From assembly GCA_037447655.1 (NCBI GenBank), contig JBBHKE010001694.1, positions 60,001-124,000 on the forward strand: a stretch of 64,000 bases of DNA. Reading direction: 5' to 3'. Both the position numbers and the translations under genes were made by a program. How positions within the stretch are numbered: position 1 is the first letter of the stretch; each line of letters starts with the position of its first letter. This document shows positions 9,630 through 21,933 of this stretch, piece by piece. The notes under the pieces are model-generated. The model saw only the letters and a list, made by a program, of their open reading frames with translations, did not search any database and was not told the DNA's origin. Source of the stretch: Zygnema cylindricum (Eukaryota > Streptophyta > Zygnematophyceae > Zygnematales > Zygnemataceae).

Positions 9630-12600
9630 ATGGATTCTTCTGGCGGCCTCTCTCTGAACATGATGCATGGTGGCCATGATCAGCACACCAGCAATAAGGC
9701 GTCCACTGGTCAAGGCGGTTCGCCTCAGGCGACTCTGTCGATACTTGGGCACACATTAACTCCGTACAACCATGTGGTTTCACATAACCAGTCTTCTGCC
9801 AGCCTCTCTCCCTATTCTCTGCCAAGTCATGGCGGGTCTACTGACGTCGTCCCATATTCGGGAAGCTCCCTGCAGCAGGCTCCTGGGGGTCAAACGCAGT
9901 TAAGCCAGGGTGGAATGCTGCTACACTCAGAATCTTATGCCGGGACGCAGCAACATGGAGCAAGCAGTGGATCTTCTCCCGAAGCTCTCATGAATGCCCT
10001 TAACCTCCTGCAGCAGGTGAGGTCGTGAAAACGTCGATTTCTTTTATTATATTTGACTTCTTTTCTTGTAACTGGAGGTGACCTGTGAATGTATTATGGA
10101 CGAAGATGATTTTGATCATTCGTCGAATTTCTTGGTAAGGGAAGGACATTTCTGTTGGATGGACTAGGTTAGTAATTGGTACATGTTTCTGGAGGTGTCA
10201 TGAAACCTAAAGCAATTCTTTATCGTTGGTTTATTTTCCTTTGATAATTATGTATGCTGTGTTTATGTGTTGCTTGCTTCCTGGTTTAGTTCAGTTAGAT
10301 GCCTTGAATTAGGATGGATGTGCTGTCTGCGATTTGGCTCTCGGTCTGTTTTTCCGAAAAACACCCTCTCTTCATATTATTCTGGCCTCTGCATGTTTGT
10401 GGGCTATTCTGAAACCTTGTTATATAATATGACATGTTTCAGCTGAATCTCTAATTATTTAAAAGGCTTGCTTGTAACCGTTGAATTAGGGTTTGTTCTT
10501 TGTGTGTGATTCTTTCCTTTAGCTTTATGAGGTCTTAGCTAACTGCAGTGGCTGGCGGATATTTGTATTTTGACAGAACATTGGAGCACTTCAGGCACTT
10601 GTTCCTCTCATTGCCCAAAGCTCCCAGCAGGGCTCCACTGGTGTACAAGCTCAGCAGCTTCAGCAGCAGCAAACAGCAGCATCTGCCGGTGTTGCCACTG
10701 TCATATCACAGCTGGCAGTGGCAGCTGCAGGGATTTTGCCTCAGGTGGGAACGCAGGATGCTCTGCCAAACTATCTACAGCTGTCTCAGCAGCAACTACA
10801 GCAGCAACAACAACAGCAACAACAGCAGCAATTTCAACAACAACTACAACAAAAGCACCAGCAACAACTTCAACAGCAGCAACAACAACAATTACAGCAG
10901 CAGCAACAACAGCAACAACTTCTGGAGCAGCAGCAACAACCTTTGCATCAAGAACGACAGCAGCAAAGGAGTAGTCATCAGTTTTTTCCCCATCAGAATT
11001 TACGTTCTCCTTCTATGCATGGTGTACACCAATCTTGTGGGGATGCACCTCTGAGTAACCTTACAGGAGAGAACGGGAACAACATCTTGAGCAGGGAAGT
11101 TCAAAATTTGTTTTCTGGACTCCAAAACAATGTTGCCATCATTAGTAATGATGTTCATGATGGCAATAGCCGAGGGAACGAAGAGGATGATGGTTATGTA
11201 GAAACATTGCCTGGTGAGAATGATTAACTTGCACTTCTATTAGGTTTCCTGCATCCCATTTTGTTTCTTTTTTACAGTTTTATGGAGTTCTAATATTCAC
11301 TTGTGATTACTGTTTTTGAGAAATTAACATTACACTGTTCTTAAGGATTTCTAGTGATTTTTAGCAGGTTGTTAAGTACAAAGATTGCTTGTTGTGTTTT
11401 GCAGAGGGTGCGTACGACATTGTGGAGATAGATCCAGTTGAAATTTTAGCGGAGCACACACACTTTTGTGAAATTTGTGGCAAAGGTGTGTTTTCAACTT
11501 CGATCTGTAGATCTTTTACAACTCTCACTGGTACTGCCTACAGCATTTCTTTGGCCAGTTTACAATGGGGAAATCTGACAATGTCGTTTTTTTTCAGGGT
11601 TTAAGCGTGATGCTAATTTGCGAATGCACATGCGAGGCCATGGTGATGAGTACAAAAGTCCTGCTGCTCTTTCAAAACCTGACAGACACATTCAGGATGC
11701 AGCCTCTTTGCGACCCAAAAGGTGAGGGTTGTTTATATGGCAATGGAGTACTGATGTGTGGAACAATGTTTGTCAATGTACGTTACTTTTGCTGGTTTTT
11801 TTATGCTCATTCAAAGTCCAGCTTCCCTTTTGTATGCGTTACTTTTTTTGTTTGTTTCATTCTGGCTAACTTTGTTGTTGGTTTTTTGTTTGAAGCATGC
11901 ACAAAGTCTTTGAAACCTATCTGACAAATGTTTTTCTGTTTGTTCAATGTCTGAGGTCTGGTACAGGTTCAGCTGTCCTTACGTTGGTTGCAAACGCAAC
12001 AAGAAACATCGCAAATTTCAGCCTTTGAAAACGATGTTGTGCGTTAAGAACCATTATCGGCGATCTCATTGTCCTAAGATTCTGACCTGCTCAAAGTGTG
12101 GCTCCAAAAAGTTCTCAGTTGTGGCAGATTTAAAAACACATGAAAAGCACTGTGGCCGAGAAAAGTGGATGTGTTCGTGCAGGACCACATTCAGGTGAAG
12201 GTTTGTCACTGTACAAAAGATTTGATTGAACATCTTACCATTTTTGTTGCATCTCCGTCTTTAGATCTCTTGCTAGTTTTAGAACTGTATGTATGAGTTA
12301 TGGATTCATCTGTTATTATTCTTCTGACTTTAAACAAAGTAGGTGTTGTTATTTGTTTGCGTGAGGGTTTTTAAAGTCATTGTTGAAAGATCAGTAAATG
12401 AAAGAACTGTAAACTTTTGGAATTGTATTCACTGGTATGCTGTTCTTTGATTATGGGTATTAATGAAGACATTCTCGATAAGGGAAAAATGGTGTAGGAA
12501 GCTGAAACTACCTCTGGCAGATGGAAGATATGTTCACCTTACTGACCTAATATTTGGATGAGGCAGGTAATTATGAATTTAAATATGTTACATGGAGCAA

Positions 12601-13178
12601 GCTACTTTTCAGGAAGAAACTAATAAATTTTCGAATTTTGTGTTCCATTTTGGTTTTGCAGTCGCAAGGATAAGCTGCTTGGTCATTTATCGCTGTTTGT
12701 TGGGCACACTCCGGCCTTGCCTCTCCATGTCATGGAAGAAGGCATTAATAACAGTAGCAGAAGTAACGACATGCAGGGGCCGGTGGGTTGCTTAACCATG
12801 CGTTCGTATGTTGTGACTTCCGTTCATAGCTTTGTCTTCCCATTTAGCAATTTAATCTCGCATCTAAGATTTGTTTCATACAAGGTGCATTGTAGTTATG
12901 TTTTGGCTTGTCCTAAGAGACGATCTCCGCTGTGTAAGATAGTCTTGTGTCAAACTAACACTGGAGTTTGTCGTTTGTTTTCTTTCGCTGTGCAGTTTCT
13001 GACTCTGGATGGATCTCCGAATAGTCTATCACCTCCTTCAGTAGATCAGGACAAAAGCTCCTACGGCCAGCTGTCTTCTGTTGCAAACAACGAGAGTGGC
13101 CACCTACTGTCAGGATCCAGTCTTCTTCATGGTCTCTATTCCAACTTTCTGGATCCAAACAACACTAGCTTGCGTTAG
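9630..13178 (+). CDS. STOP1-like: STOP1/ART1-like C2H2 zinc-finger transcription factor
   Basis: Coding exons: 9630-10016, 10577-11213, 11405-11485, 11598-11721, 11967-12194, 12662-12782 and 12996-13178; 1761 bases, 586 residues, all junctions GT/AG and in frame. Arabidopsis STOP1 and rice ART1 are nuclear regulators of acid-soil and aluminium tolerance genes. Diagnostic features are [20 protein letters not shown] (342-368) and four zinc fingers. Finger 1 has C363, C366, H379 and H383. Finger 2 starts at C413/C418 and includes H439/H444. Finger 3 has C451, C454, H468 and C472 or H471. Finger 4 (C479, C481, H494, H501) precedes the VGHTPALP motif. Residues about 200-260 are a glutamine-rich insertion. 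MDSSGG is taken as start because it has the better context; an in-frame ATG lies 20 codons upstream at 9570. The protein is longer than the roughly 500-residue family norm because of the Q-rich region. An upstream partial copy and a downstream duplicated tail flank it. Confidence 0.93.
10787..10960 (+). repeat. CAG/CAA glutamine-coding microsatellite in exon 2
   Basis: Mixed CAG and CAA codons give a tract of mostly glutamine with a few Leu, Phe, Lys and His residues. Homology to the truncated upstream copy stops inside this tract (about 10833 against 7491), so it is both a coding repeat and the duplication breakpoint. Length polymorphism is likely. Confidence 0.9.
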
Positions 13179-13265
13179 CGTCGTCGTTTTTCTGCCGAAT
13201 GAGAGGACTTAGAATGCAGTGATCATGACATAATTGTCTCAGTGAAGTGCATTTGATTTTATTGT

Positions 13266-14572
13266 TGGTTTGTCTGGTAATTGTCAAATGGTATCTATTA
13301 CTTAGAAGAGATAGTCTTTTCAGAACCAATGGCAATGATGACATTCTTCAAAACCACCAGTTCTGAGAAAAGGATGAGAGTGCTGTCATGGCTAGCAATT
13401 TATAGTAATGAGTGTGGATAAGTTTTGTTCACTACTGCAGATGTAGTTTTTCGGTGGGTCAACAGAGGTCTGTCCCTTTCCCACTGCTTTGTACATACAT
13501 ACCAAAATGGAGCAAAATCAGGTTGATGGGTTAAATAGAGGCCCTGCAGTTTGCTGTCTGCTAATTCTACTAGCTGTAGAAGACAATTTCTGGAATGGGG
13601 TGGTTTTTTAGGGTTTTTTTAACTTAGGCGGTTTGAGTTGTTGAGATTCTTCTTTTTTATTAAATGCCCTGATAGTTGCCCAACTTGGGAAACCTAATGA
13701 AGTTTTGTTTTGTGTCTCGAAGTGTAGAGTGCATCAGAATACAGTGGAATTCAATTGGGTCTCCGTTTTGACATTTAAGGCGCTCAACTGCTCCTAAGTG
13801 TGCCTTTATGCTTGCATGGGTCGTGGGAGGTCTCAGATGCTTGTCTTAGTTTGTCATATTGGTTTGCGAGCTCTCATTCACACTCGCCACTCCTGTGTGG
13901 TAGTCAATTTCTAATTTTATATTGGCAAGCGAATGGTTGTTGTGTTAAAATTGTGTTTTGATGTTTCTATGCTGTGATCTTACGTGTCACGTTGAGTGTT
14001 TATGATGTTAGTTCTTATGGCTGCTAGAGTCAGTGTGTGGTTGAACTTGGGAGAATGTTTCCTGGCCTTGGTATCATTCACCTGCCATGCTGTGGGTTGG
14101 TCGATGTCAGCTAGATGCTTAACACAACACGAGTAAACAAATGGGTATATCCATTTAGTACAAGCGGCTTTGACATCACTGGCATTGTTTCGGACATCAT
14201 GAGATATGGGTCCAGAAGCTATGTAAATAACATCAATGAATCCTTAGGAGGTTAACAAGCCTGTTGGTCACAAATGAAGCACTTGGCTGTAGTTGATTTC
14301 TGGGAAATTTGGTGCTGTAGAAACTGAAAGCTTCCATCAACTCCTGCTCAATCAGAGAATGAAGTGATACATTCCCTTGTTCACAACTGCCCTCATGTGA
14401 GCTCGTGCGATCTCTTTCGAAAGCAGAGCCTGCCGAGATGTTCGTTTTGAGGCCATGTTCGTGGTCGGCTCTCTTCATACATGAACAGTTCACTCACACC
14501 CACTAAAATGTAGATAGGAAGTATCTCAAGTAAATAAGCCTAGCTGTTGCATAAGATAGCATAGTAAATTAG
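13266..14572 (+). repeat. Downstream duplication, first copy (STOP1-like 3' region)
   Basis: Begins about 90 bases after the stop codon with TGGTTTGTCTGGTAATTG and is repeated at 16761-18114 with scattered substitutions and small indels. The first copy continues after the non-LTR insertion at 16716-16760. It may be 3' UTR plus downstream DNA. I see no open reading frame conserved in both copies. Non-coding throughout as far as can be judged. Confidence 0.85.
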
Positions 14573-16703
14573 AGGGGGGGCGACTTTATTAAAAAGCGCG
14601 ATGGTAAACCATATGAGTCCATAGGAACAAAATGAAGTAGCATTTCTAAAACTGAAAGAACCACATGACAAGGGAATAAGCAACAAGGAAAATCAAAGCA
14701 AAACCGACGAAAAAACGAAAGGATGGCAAGGAAATCGAAAATACCCAAAAAAGCAAAACCCAGAAAGCAAAACATCAAAGGAAAAATCTAACACGTAAGA
14801 AAAACAAAAAAAAAGGACCCCCAACATAACATAAAAACAAAAATCTACCGAAAGCAACCACGTAGGTCCCCGAATCCCGGAGGAGCACGAGGAGGAAGTT
14901 CCGGAACACGCCGTCGATCCATAACGGTAATAGACGATCGAAGTAATATAGAAGCCAACACCCGTTGTAGGGCCACGGAAAAACGTTGACGAAAAAAAGA
15001 TGTAAGGACTGAAACAGAAGGGCTCCCATGTCCCCGCCTCTCGAACGAGCGCCAACCACAAGTACGGAAAAACTCATCCAAAGCCACACCCAAACAACCA
15101 AATATCTCGACCGCCATCGGAATGAAGCCATCCATAGCATCGCGGTGGGCATAATCACGCTCCTTCCTTTTAGCCGCGTCACGGGCGGCCACTCCCACAT
15201 GCCGAACCGCTTGGTTGACGACTGTAGTTGAGGTAGGGTTCGCCACAACAATATCACCAAATGTACGACGCGCACCATCAAGTAATACAAGATCGATCCG
15301 ACGCGAAGGAATAATGTAAGAGACCTCCCGGCGAACAGAAAATCCTCCCTCAAAAGCGATAGTAGCGATGGTGTCTCGAATCGTGTCGTGCGCCTGAATT
15401 AACTCGCCCCCATGGGAGCAACGAAGCAAATGGACCCCGTCGGGCCCGAGAACGTGGCCACAGGAGCAAACAAGTGAGCCAAGCAAAGGTGGGTAGGGGA
15501 GGCTAAGCCGGAACCTAAGGGTCGTCGTGAACTGAGCCGGGGTGAAACGAAGAGTGGATAAGATAGGGACAGCCAATAGCCAAGCTCCAAAGCCAGGTCC
15601 GCCACAAGACAGGAAGCGTGCACGCGAAGAATTGGAAGGAAGCGCCTCGAGAAGCTGGGATTTAATAGCAGCGACAACCCGATCAGAAATGGATTCTTGA
15701 ACACGCGCAACTGATGTCGTAACAAGAGTGGAAAACATCGGCATGTCCTCGATAGCCGACGGATTAAGAGAACGTGATGCATCCAAAAGGGACCGTTGGA
15801 AGGCGAGCTCACCATCTGAAACACGGGGAACCACGGCCGCAAGAATAGGAGTGTCCCCAGCCACAAAACGAGAGACAATAGTGGAAGCAACAAGGCACCA
15901 ACTTCCCAAATAGGCGGCTGGAGCAACACGCGCCGTCGAGAGTAAACCCAAACCGCCGGCCGAGACTGGAAGAGAGGCTTGGATGCGTGCCGCGGGCCCA
16001 GACTCGCGATCAAAAGCTCCACGGCCCAGCAAAGTGTGGAGGACATTCATAAGACGATCATCGAATGCGGAAAGTGAGGACACAAATGATGGGGTGGGAG
16101 GGGAAGTGCGAGTAAGGTAGGAGGGCCGGGCCGGGAAATAGCGTGTCAGAAGAGCAAAGGCCACCTGGGGATCAGAAAGGTGAGGAAGGTCGTCCACGCG
16201 GGACAAATCTGTCTGAAGAGCAGGTCGAGGAATTTCGTGACGTAGGGATCGGAACCAAGCGGGCAACCCAACACCCGAATGCCTTCGGTAGGAGGAGGAG
16301 TCTGAAAACCAGAAGGGGGAGTGAAAGAAAGAGGAATAGGAAGTGGGGACCAAACAACACACTTTGATGGCTGGACCGAAAGATTGAGTTCGGCCAAGCG
16401 AGCCTTGAAATAGTTATAGGCCGGTATAACTTGGTCCGAAGGACCAATAATGTGTGTGTCATCCGCAACAGAAGGGAAGAGGCAAGAAAGGTAAGCAGCT
16501 GCTGAAGCTCGGAGGGCGCGGTAATGGGCTAGGGCAAACAAAGCGCCCCCAAGAGGACTCCCTGACAGATGCCAGTCGTGGAGGAAAGTGGGACCAAACC
16601 ATCATCCGTGGAGAAAGAGAGGCTACTGCTCAGAGAATACAAGGCTCTCACAAAAGGAAATATCTGGGCAATCGGGGAAGGTGCGGCCATAAGCTCTGAA
16701 AAA
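14573..16703 (-). mobile_element. Non-LTR retrotransposon copy 2, 5'-truncated, with 12-bp target-site duplication
   Basis: Minus-strand insertion flanked by ATAGTAAATTAG at 14561-14572 and 16704-16715. The same site in the other copy of the duplicated region (near 18103-18114) is uninterrupted. The body is homologous to the left two thirds of copy 1, starting at ATTAAAAAGC. It is truncated in the reverse transcriptase domain, the usual outcome of incomplete target-primed reverse transcription. Beyond the shared 3' end there is a run of seven G on the plus strand (C on the element strand) in place of a poly-A tail. Confidence 0.92.
14845..16703 (-). pseudogene. Non-LTR retrotransposon polyprotein, copy 2 (partial RT-CCHC-REL)
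   Basis: The C-terminal two thirds, from the RT domain (motif C SVADD near 16460) to the stop at 14845, is mostly open. The long frame 16362-14845 covers the RT-to-nuclease linker, the CCHC motif (CSCG...GVHLLRC), IQAHDTIRD and RRID...GDIV, ending in a conserved basic tail (MDRRRVPELP). A frameshift near 16222 separates the RT frame from this one, and a second break near 16560 destroys RT motif B. The N-terminal zinc finger and RT motif A are missing through truncation. Confidence 0.8.
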
Positions 16704-16715
16704 ATAGTAAATTAG

Positions 16716-18150
16716 TCCATGTAATGCTCAAACTAATCAGATTGGCAATGTATGTGTCCCTGGTTTGTCTGGTAATTGACAAATGGTATCTATTACTTAG
16801 ACGAGATAGTCGTTTCAGAACCAATGGCAATGATGACATTTTTCAAAGCCTCCAGTTCTGAGAAAAGGATGAGAGTGCCGTCATGGCTAGCAATTTATAG
16901 GAATGAGTGTGGATAAGTTTTCTTCACTACTGCAGATGTAGTTTTTTGGTGGGTCAACAGAGGTCTGTCCCTTTCCCACTGCTTTGTACATACATACCAA
17001 AATGGAACAAAATCAGGTTGATGGGTTAAATAGAGGCCCTGCAGTTTGCTGTCTGCTAATTCTACTAGCTGTAGAAGACAATTTCTGGAATGGGGTGGTT
17101 TTTTAGGGTTTTTAAGGGTTTTTTTAACTTTGGCCGTTTGAGTTGTTGAGATTCTTCTTTTTTATTACTTGCCCTGGTAGTTGCCGAACTTGGGAAGCCT
17201 AACAAAGTTTTGTTTTGTGTCTTGAAGTGTAGAGTGCATCAGAATACAGTGGAATTCAATTGGGTCTCCGTTTTGACATTTAAGGCGCTCTACTGCTCCT
17301 AAGAGTGCCTTAATGCTTGCATGGGTCGTGGGAGGTCTCAGATGCTTGTCTTAGTTAGTCATATTGGTTGGCGAGCTCTCATTCACACTCGCCACTCCTG
17401 TGTGGTAGTCCTTTTCTAATTTTATATTGTCAAGTGAATGGTTGCTGTGTTAAAATTGTGTTTTGATGTTTCTATGCTGTGATTTCACGTGTCACGTGGA
17501 GTGATTATGATGTTAGTTCTAATGGCTGCTAGAGTCAGTGTGGTCGAACTTGTGAGAATGTTTCCTGGCCTATGGTATCATTCATTTGCCCTGCTGTGGG
17601 TTGGTTGATGTCAGCTAGATGCTTAACACAACATGAGTAAACAAATAGGTATATCCATTTAGTACAAGCGGCTTTGTCATTATTGCCATTGTTACGGACA
17701 TCATGAAACATGGGTCCAGAAGCCATGTAAATATCAACAATGAAGCCTTAGGAAGTTTACAAACCTGTTAGTCACCAATGAAGCACTTAGCTGTAGTTGA
17801 ACCTGTTAGTCACAAATGAAGCACTTGGATATAGTTGATTACTGGGAAATTCGATGCTGTAGAAACTGAAAGCTTCCATCAACCTCTGCTCAATCAGAGA
17901 ATGAAGTGTTGCATTCACATGATCACAACTGCCATCTTGTGAGCTCGTGCGACCTCTTTAGAAATCAGAGCCTGCCAATATGTTTGTTTTGAGGCCATGT
18001 TCGTGGTCGGCTCTCTTCATACATGAACAGTTCACTCACACCCTCTAAAATGTAGATAGGAAGTATCTCAAGCAAATTAGCCTAGCTGTTGCATAAAATA
18101 GCATAGTAAATTAGTTGATGAAATGGGCAATGCATTTGTGTCCCTGACAT
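16716..18150 (+). repeat. End of first downstream copy plus second downstream copy
   Basis: 16716-16760 completes the first repeat unit. From 16761 (TGGTTTGTCTGGTAATTG) the second copy runs to about 18150, both units ending near TGTGTCCCTG. This copy carries an extra internal tandem duplication of about 40 bases around AACCTGTTAGTCACAAATGA (17765-17820). No gene seen. Confidence 0.85.
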
Positions 18151-19596
18151 GCAGGTAAGCCATTTTCTCCAATTCAGTATGGCGCACGAGGAATCACAAA
18201 ACAACAGCTGATATTCAACAAGAGAAATCAGATGTTGAGAATGTGTCTGTTTGCTTGATGCATCAACCTTTTAGAAATGCTTTCTCCACACTCGGACAAT
18301 GTTTTTGCAGGACCTTGTCCACTGGCATGGCTTCGGCGATTCATTTAGAACAGTCTCATTGACGGACCCCGGCTTGTAGCGTTTTCATGCCCACAGTTAA
18401 TACTTGCCAATCATAGAATTGGGGCAGTACACTTTGATGAGGTGGTAAAGAATTTAAGATGATGTCACATGGCACACAAGTCAGTCATTAGGAGTTTTGA
18501 AGATTACATGTAGATGAGGAGGAGACTTCGACAGACGGTTTAGACTGCTGTTCTTTTGTGTAAAGCATACTCTGACCAGCAGTATGCAATATTTCCAAAT
18601 TTTCCTCATTCTCATCACATCTGTTGATGTCCACGTGCCTTCTTTTCTTTACAAACAAACAGTCAAGTGTAATGTTCCGACAGGATCGAGCATATCCAAA
18701 TGATCATTGTTAATACCAACCCGTCGTTGTTTTCCTTTTTTTCCCTCTATTTCTGCTTCCTTTAGTTGGTGTTTTTGCCCACTCTTATTTTGGTTCAGTT
18801 TTTCACTAAAAATCATATGCATTACAGGCGTTCTTTTTTGACAAAGCTTACGAAGTTTAAAAAAAATATCCGGACAGCAACTTCAAAAGTAACCTTTTTC
18901 CCAAGACAAACAAACTACTTGGAGTCACTGTTGCCCTAGGTGCTCTTACCTAGTCTCGTAACACTAGAGAGAATACTGTTACAAACGACAATTTACTCGG
19001 ACGGAAACTGACACCAGCGGTCTCTCTCAGGGAAAAGCATATGATGTTCCCATGTTGTAAGCCATGGTAGGACAAAATAGCAACTTCATGATCGTATGGG
19101 AACGCATGGAACGCCTGAGAAAACAACAGCCTTATCAATTACCAAATAAAAAGGATCACAAATATCATGTCAAATTCGTGCCCAAATTGAACCACTTTGC
19201 AGTTTCCCAACTCAAATTTTGTCATAAAGATGGGGACTGAACTTGGTGAATAATGCTTGGCCTTCGGACGACATGACCGTGCCAGAATACATAGCAGAGG
19301 GATAAAACTAGTGACTGGAAGCTGAGTAATTGAGTAATTGATGTCCTTCGAAGTGAAACATCTTTTTTTGAAGGCTACAAATCTCCCTAACAAAATTTTC
19401 TACATCTTGTTAAAATAGACTTTGATAAGCAGTCTGAGAGAGACACTGGTACATATCTATACAAACCTTTGTTCCTCTTGTGACCTATACATAACTCCAG
19501 TATTGACATCAATTGTATACCGCTCAAAAGTGATGTTATGGAAAAAACCACCTGGCATAGAACCCATAAACCATGCATGCATACTGCAGATTGTAC
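18151..19596. other. Intergenic region between convergent STOP1-like gene and VPS29
   Basis: About 1.45 kb with short, unconserved open frames only. I recognise no domain, RNA gene or repeat. It may contain the 3' UTR of either neighbour, which point toward each other. Confidence 0.5.
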
Positions 19597-19602
19597 TTTA
19601 TT
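19597..19602 (-). terminator. Candidate poly(A) signal of VPS29
   Basis: AATAAA on the minus strand, about 85 bases downstream of the stop codon at 19685-19687. Position and sequence fit a cleavage signal; plant signals are loose, so this is a candidate. Confidence 0.45.
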
Positions 19603-19684
19603 TAGCTACAAACTGATCACAAGTCCCAGGCACAACTGTAGAGTCAAATGCAGAAGTAGACCGATTACAACAAACCATATATTG

Positions 19685-21384
19685 TTAAGATCCGCTTGGT
19701 GACTTCTTAAAATCAATTTTATCTACTTTGACCTCTCCGTCGATCAGCTCGTAGACATAAACAACCACTCGTGATGCGTCAACATCCATGAGCACAAAGC
19801 TAGGGTTGACGTCATATGTCATGCTGCTGTATGCCCCAGTTGCGGAACCTGGGTTAAGCAACAAACGTCCTTGGTGCTTGTAGGCCTTGAACTGATGGGT
19901 GTGACCAGTAATGAGAATGTCCACATCCAATTGCCGCTGCAACATTGCCAAGGACTCAATGTCTCCCCAGGGAACCACCTATTCCACAACCAGATTTGAA
20001 GCTTAAAGTAAAACTCGCATCCAGCTGAGAACATGTTAGTTGCAAATGCTGCGACAACCTCTTTATGAGAGAGCAGATGCTAAAGAAAACACTTTTACTT
20101 CTAAACATGAGAAAAAAGCTCAGAAATGAGTAGCACGATTGTTTCCACGATGGTAGGGCAGGGCTGACACCATATGGTTCCCGCTTTCCAAACCCATAGA
20201 AATTGTTTCCTAAGAGCTCTTACACAGTTTGCTCATATGACATAAATCCCTACAACAAGGGCTTTACCCATTTTCCTCCCTGCTGCTACTGGCAACACAC
20301 TCTTACCCTAAAAAGAGTCAGTCCAGAAAGTTCACGGAAACATGCAGTCAATATTTAAAGCCGTAAGATGTAATTACATTCTCACAAGTTTCTTCACAAC
20401 AGCCCTTGTCCCTAATTGCCCTCCATTCAGCAACAGAAAATGTTCTCCACGTGCCAATGTACCATAACAATCATTTCCACGCTGTCAAGAGATCATTGGT
20501 TTTTACTATCCCTTGCCCCGATGTTTTGTAATTAGCCATGCTTATCAGCACCTCAAAGGAGAAACCAGGACTGTTTTATAAGTGAAATAATTGGCCCACA
20601 TATCAGCTGAGAGGTGCGGAGCTGCAACACTATTAGTAATACTAGAAGAAATCTTCAAAATTCAGTTTAATACCATGACTGGAATATGGCAATTTTCTAA
20701 TGGTCACAACTAAAGTACATTCTACGAAAAAAAATTAGGGAAAGAGCAGCGGTAAAAAAACGAATACAACCTGAGAAACCTTAAGACACGACTATTGCAT
20801 GATAATATTGTTTCATGGAAGTAGGTTAAATGAAATACGGTTTTAAGGAGAGTGTCAATTCAGACTACTAGAAAACATAAAGAGGACCATACCTGATGGC
20901 CATGGCAGATGCCAATCTTGAAAGAGCCAATGGTGAGTGTTTTTGTCTCAGGGTATCGAGAGTCTTCGTCATATTCACCTTTAGCAACATGAACGTCATT
21001 CGCCAGTGTTTTGAGGTAATCGTGCATTTCCTAAAAGCCATTTGCCAAACCATGTTGACCTTGTTTAGAAGACATTGTGATGCATGTGTTAGAAATAATT
21101 GTCGATATAACTATTGCAAAATACTTACCATTGCAAACACTCATTCACATTTACATGAACCCTAAAAGGTAGAAATATCCATCTAACAGGCAGAATGGAA
21201 CACTTGCCAACCATGTGTGCTGAGAAAAGGAAAAAGATTAAAAGAATATCACCTTTATGCAAAGGTTTCCTGGACTCAGCACATGCTGAATCTTTCCAGG
21301 TACCAACATATTCTTAAACTTTGCTGGAAGATCTGCGGCTCGATGAGGAATGTGCATATCCCCCAGAGCCAACACGAGAACCAT
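19685..21384 (-). CDS. VPS29: Vacuolar protein sorting-associated protein 29 (retromer subunit)
   Basis: Exons on the minus strand: 21384-21253, 21030-20893 and 19978-19685; 132, 138 and 294 bases, all phase 0 with GT/AG sites, giving 187 residues (plant and animal VPS29 are about 182-190). VPS29 has a metallophosphoesterase-like fold and binds VPS35 in the endosomal retromer that recycles sorting receptors. Visible signatures are LGDMHIPHR (8-15), [45 protein letters not shown] (91-96), [11 protein letters not shown] (108-118), [11 protein letters not shown] and PSFVLMD. Asp9, His11 and Asn40 correspond to metal-site positions. Position 37 has Ser-Pro (LSPGN) where most relatives have Cys-Thr. 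The ATG at 21384-21382 is the only start giving the conserved N-terminus. Confidence 0.95.
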
Positions 21385-21933
21385 GGTGTCCGCAACTTTC
21401 TTCTTTCTAAAAAACTAAAAGGAGCAAACAGACTTGAATATAAGGCTGAGAAAAATTATTGCTTATTCTCAAGATCCTTCGCATGCTTAAATTTTCTTAG
21501 GAAAGGTCCAGCATGTCATCTCTGGTTGTGATCTAAGAGCCACACCGGACATCACAAAAAATCCAAAACTCTGAAAGCTGGAACAGGAATCTTAACAGGA
21601 AGAAGCCATCCTTACACGGACGGCGACTTCATCCTTCAAAGACGGAAAAATTCCCGAATCTTGTCCTTAGCTTTGAAAGCCGCTCCGACGACACCTTTAT
21701 CAAAGTGGTAAAGGACACTTAACAAGGGCAACAAACAGGCATTTGAGTTTGCCTTCCGATTAAAGTGAAGCGGCGAAGGTTGCAAACTTGCAATTACGGA
21801 CGTCCTTTTCGGTGTTTCCTTTCAGGCCCAGTGTTATGACGTCAGATTATTATTCATAGCGTCACGTAGTAAAATGCGTTCCCGTTTGAAAGCCAGACCG
21901 TCTGGAAGGAAAAAGGCTAAGGGCAATCTGTAG
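21385..21933 (-). promoter_or_regulatory. Upstream region of VPS29
   Basis: About 550 bases between the VPS29 start and the first MITE, expected to hold its leader and promoter. No specific element recognised. The last part (21900-21925) is similar to 27790-27816 (GGAAGG-AAAAGGC-AAGGGCAAT), a short direct repeat bracketing the transposon block. Confidence 0.4.

Noticed and set aside
11565-11924. 119-codon frame spanning STOP1-like exon 4
   Set aside because: It is in a different frame from the zinc finger and runs into the intron; the splice-consistent frame encodes the conserved finger.
14845-16362. 505-codon open frame considered as a host gene
   Set aside because: It is colinear with the retrotransposon polyprotein of copy 1 and lies within an insertion bounded by a 12-bp target-site duplication.
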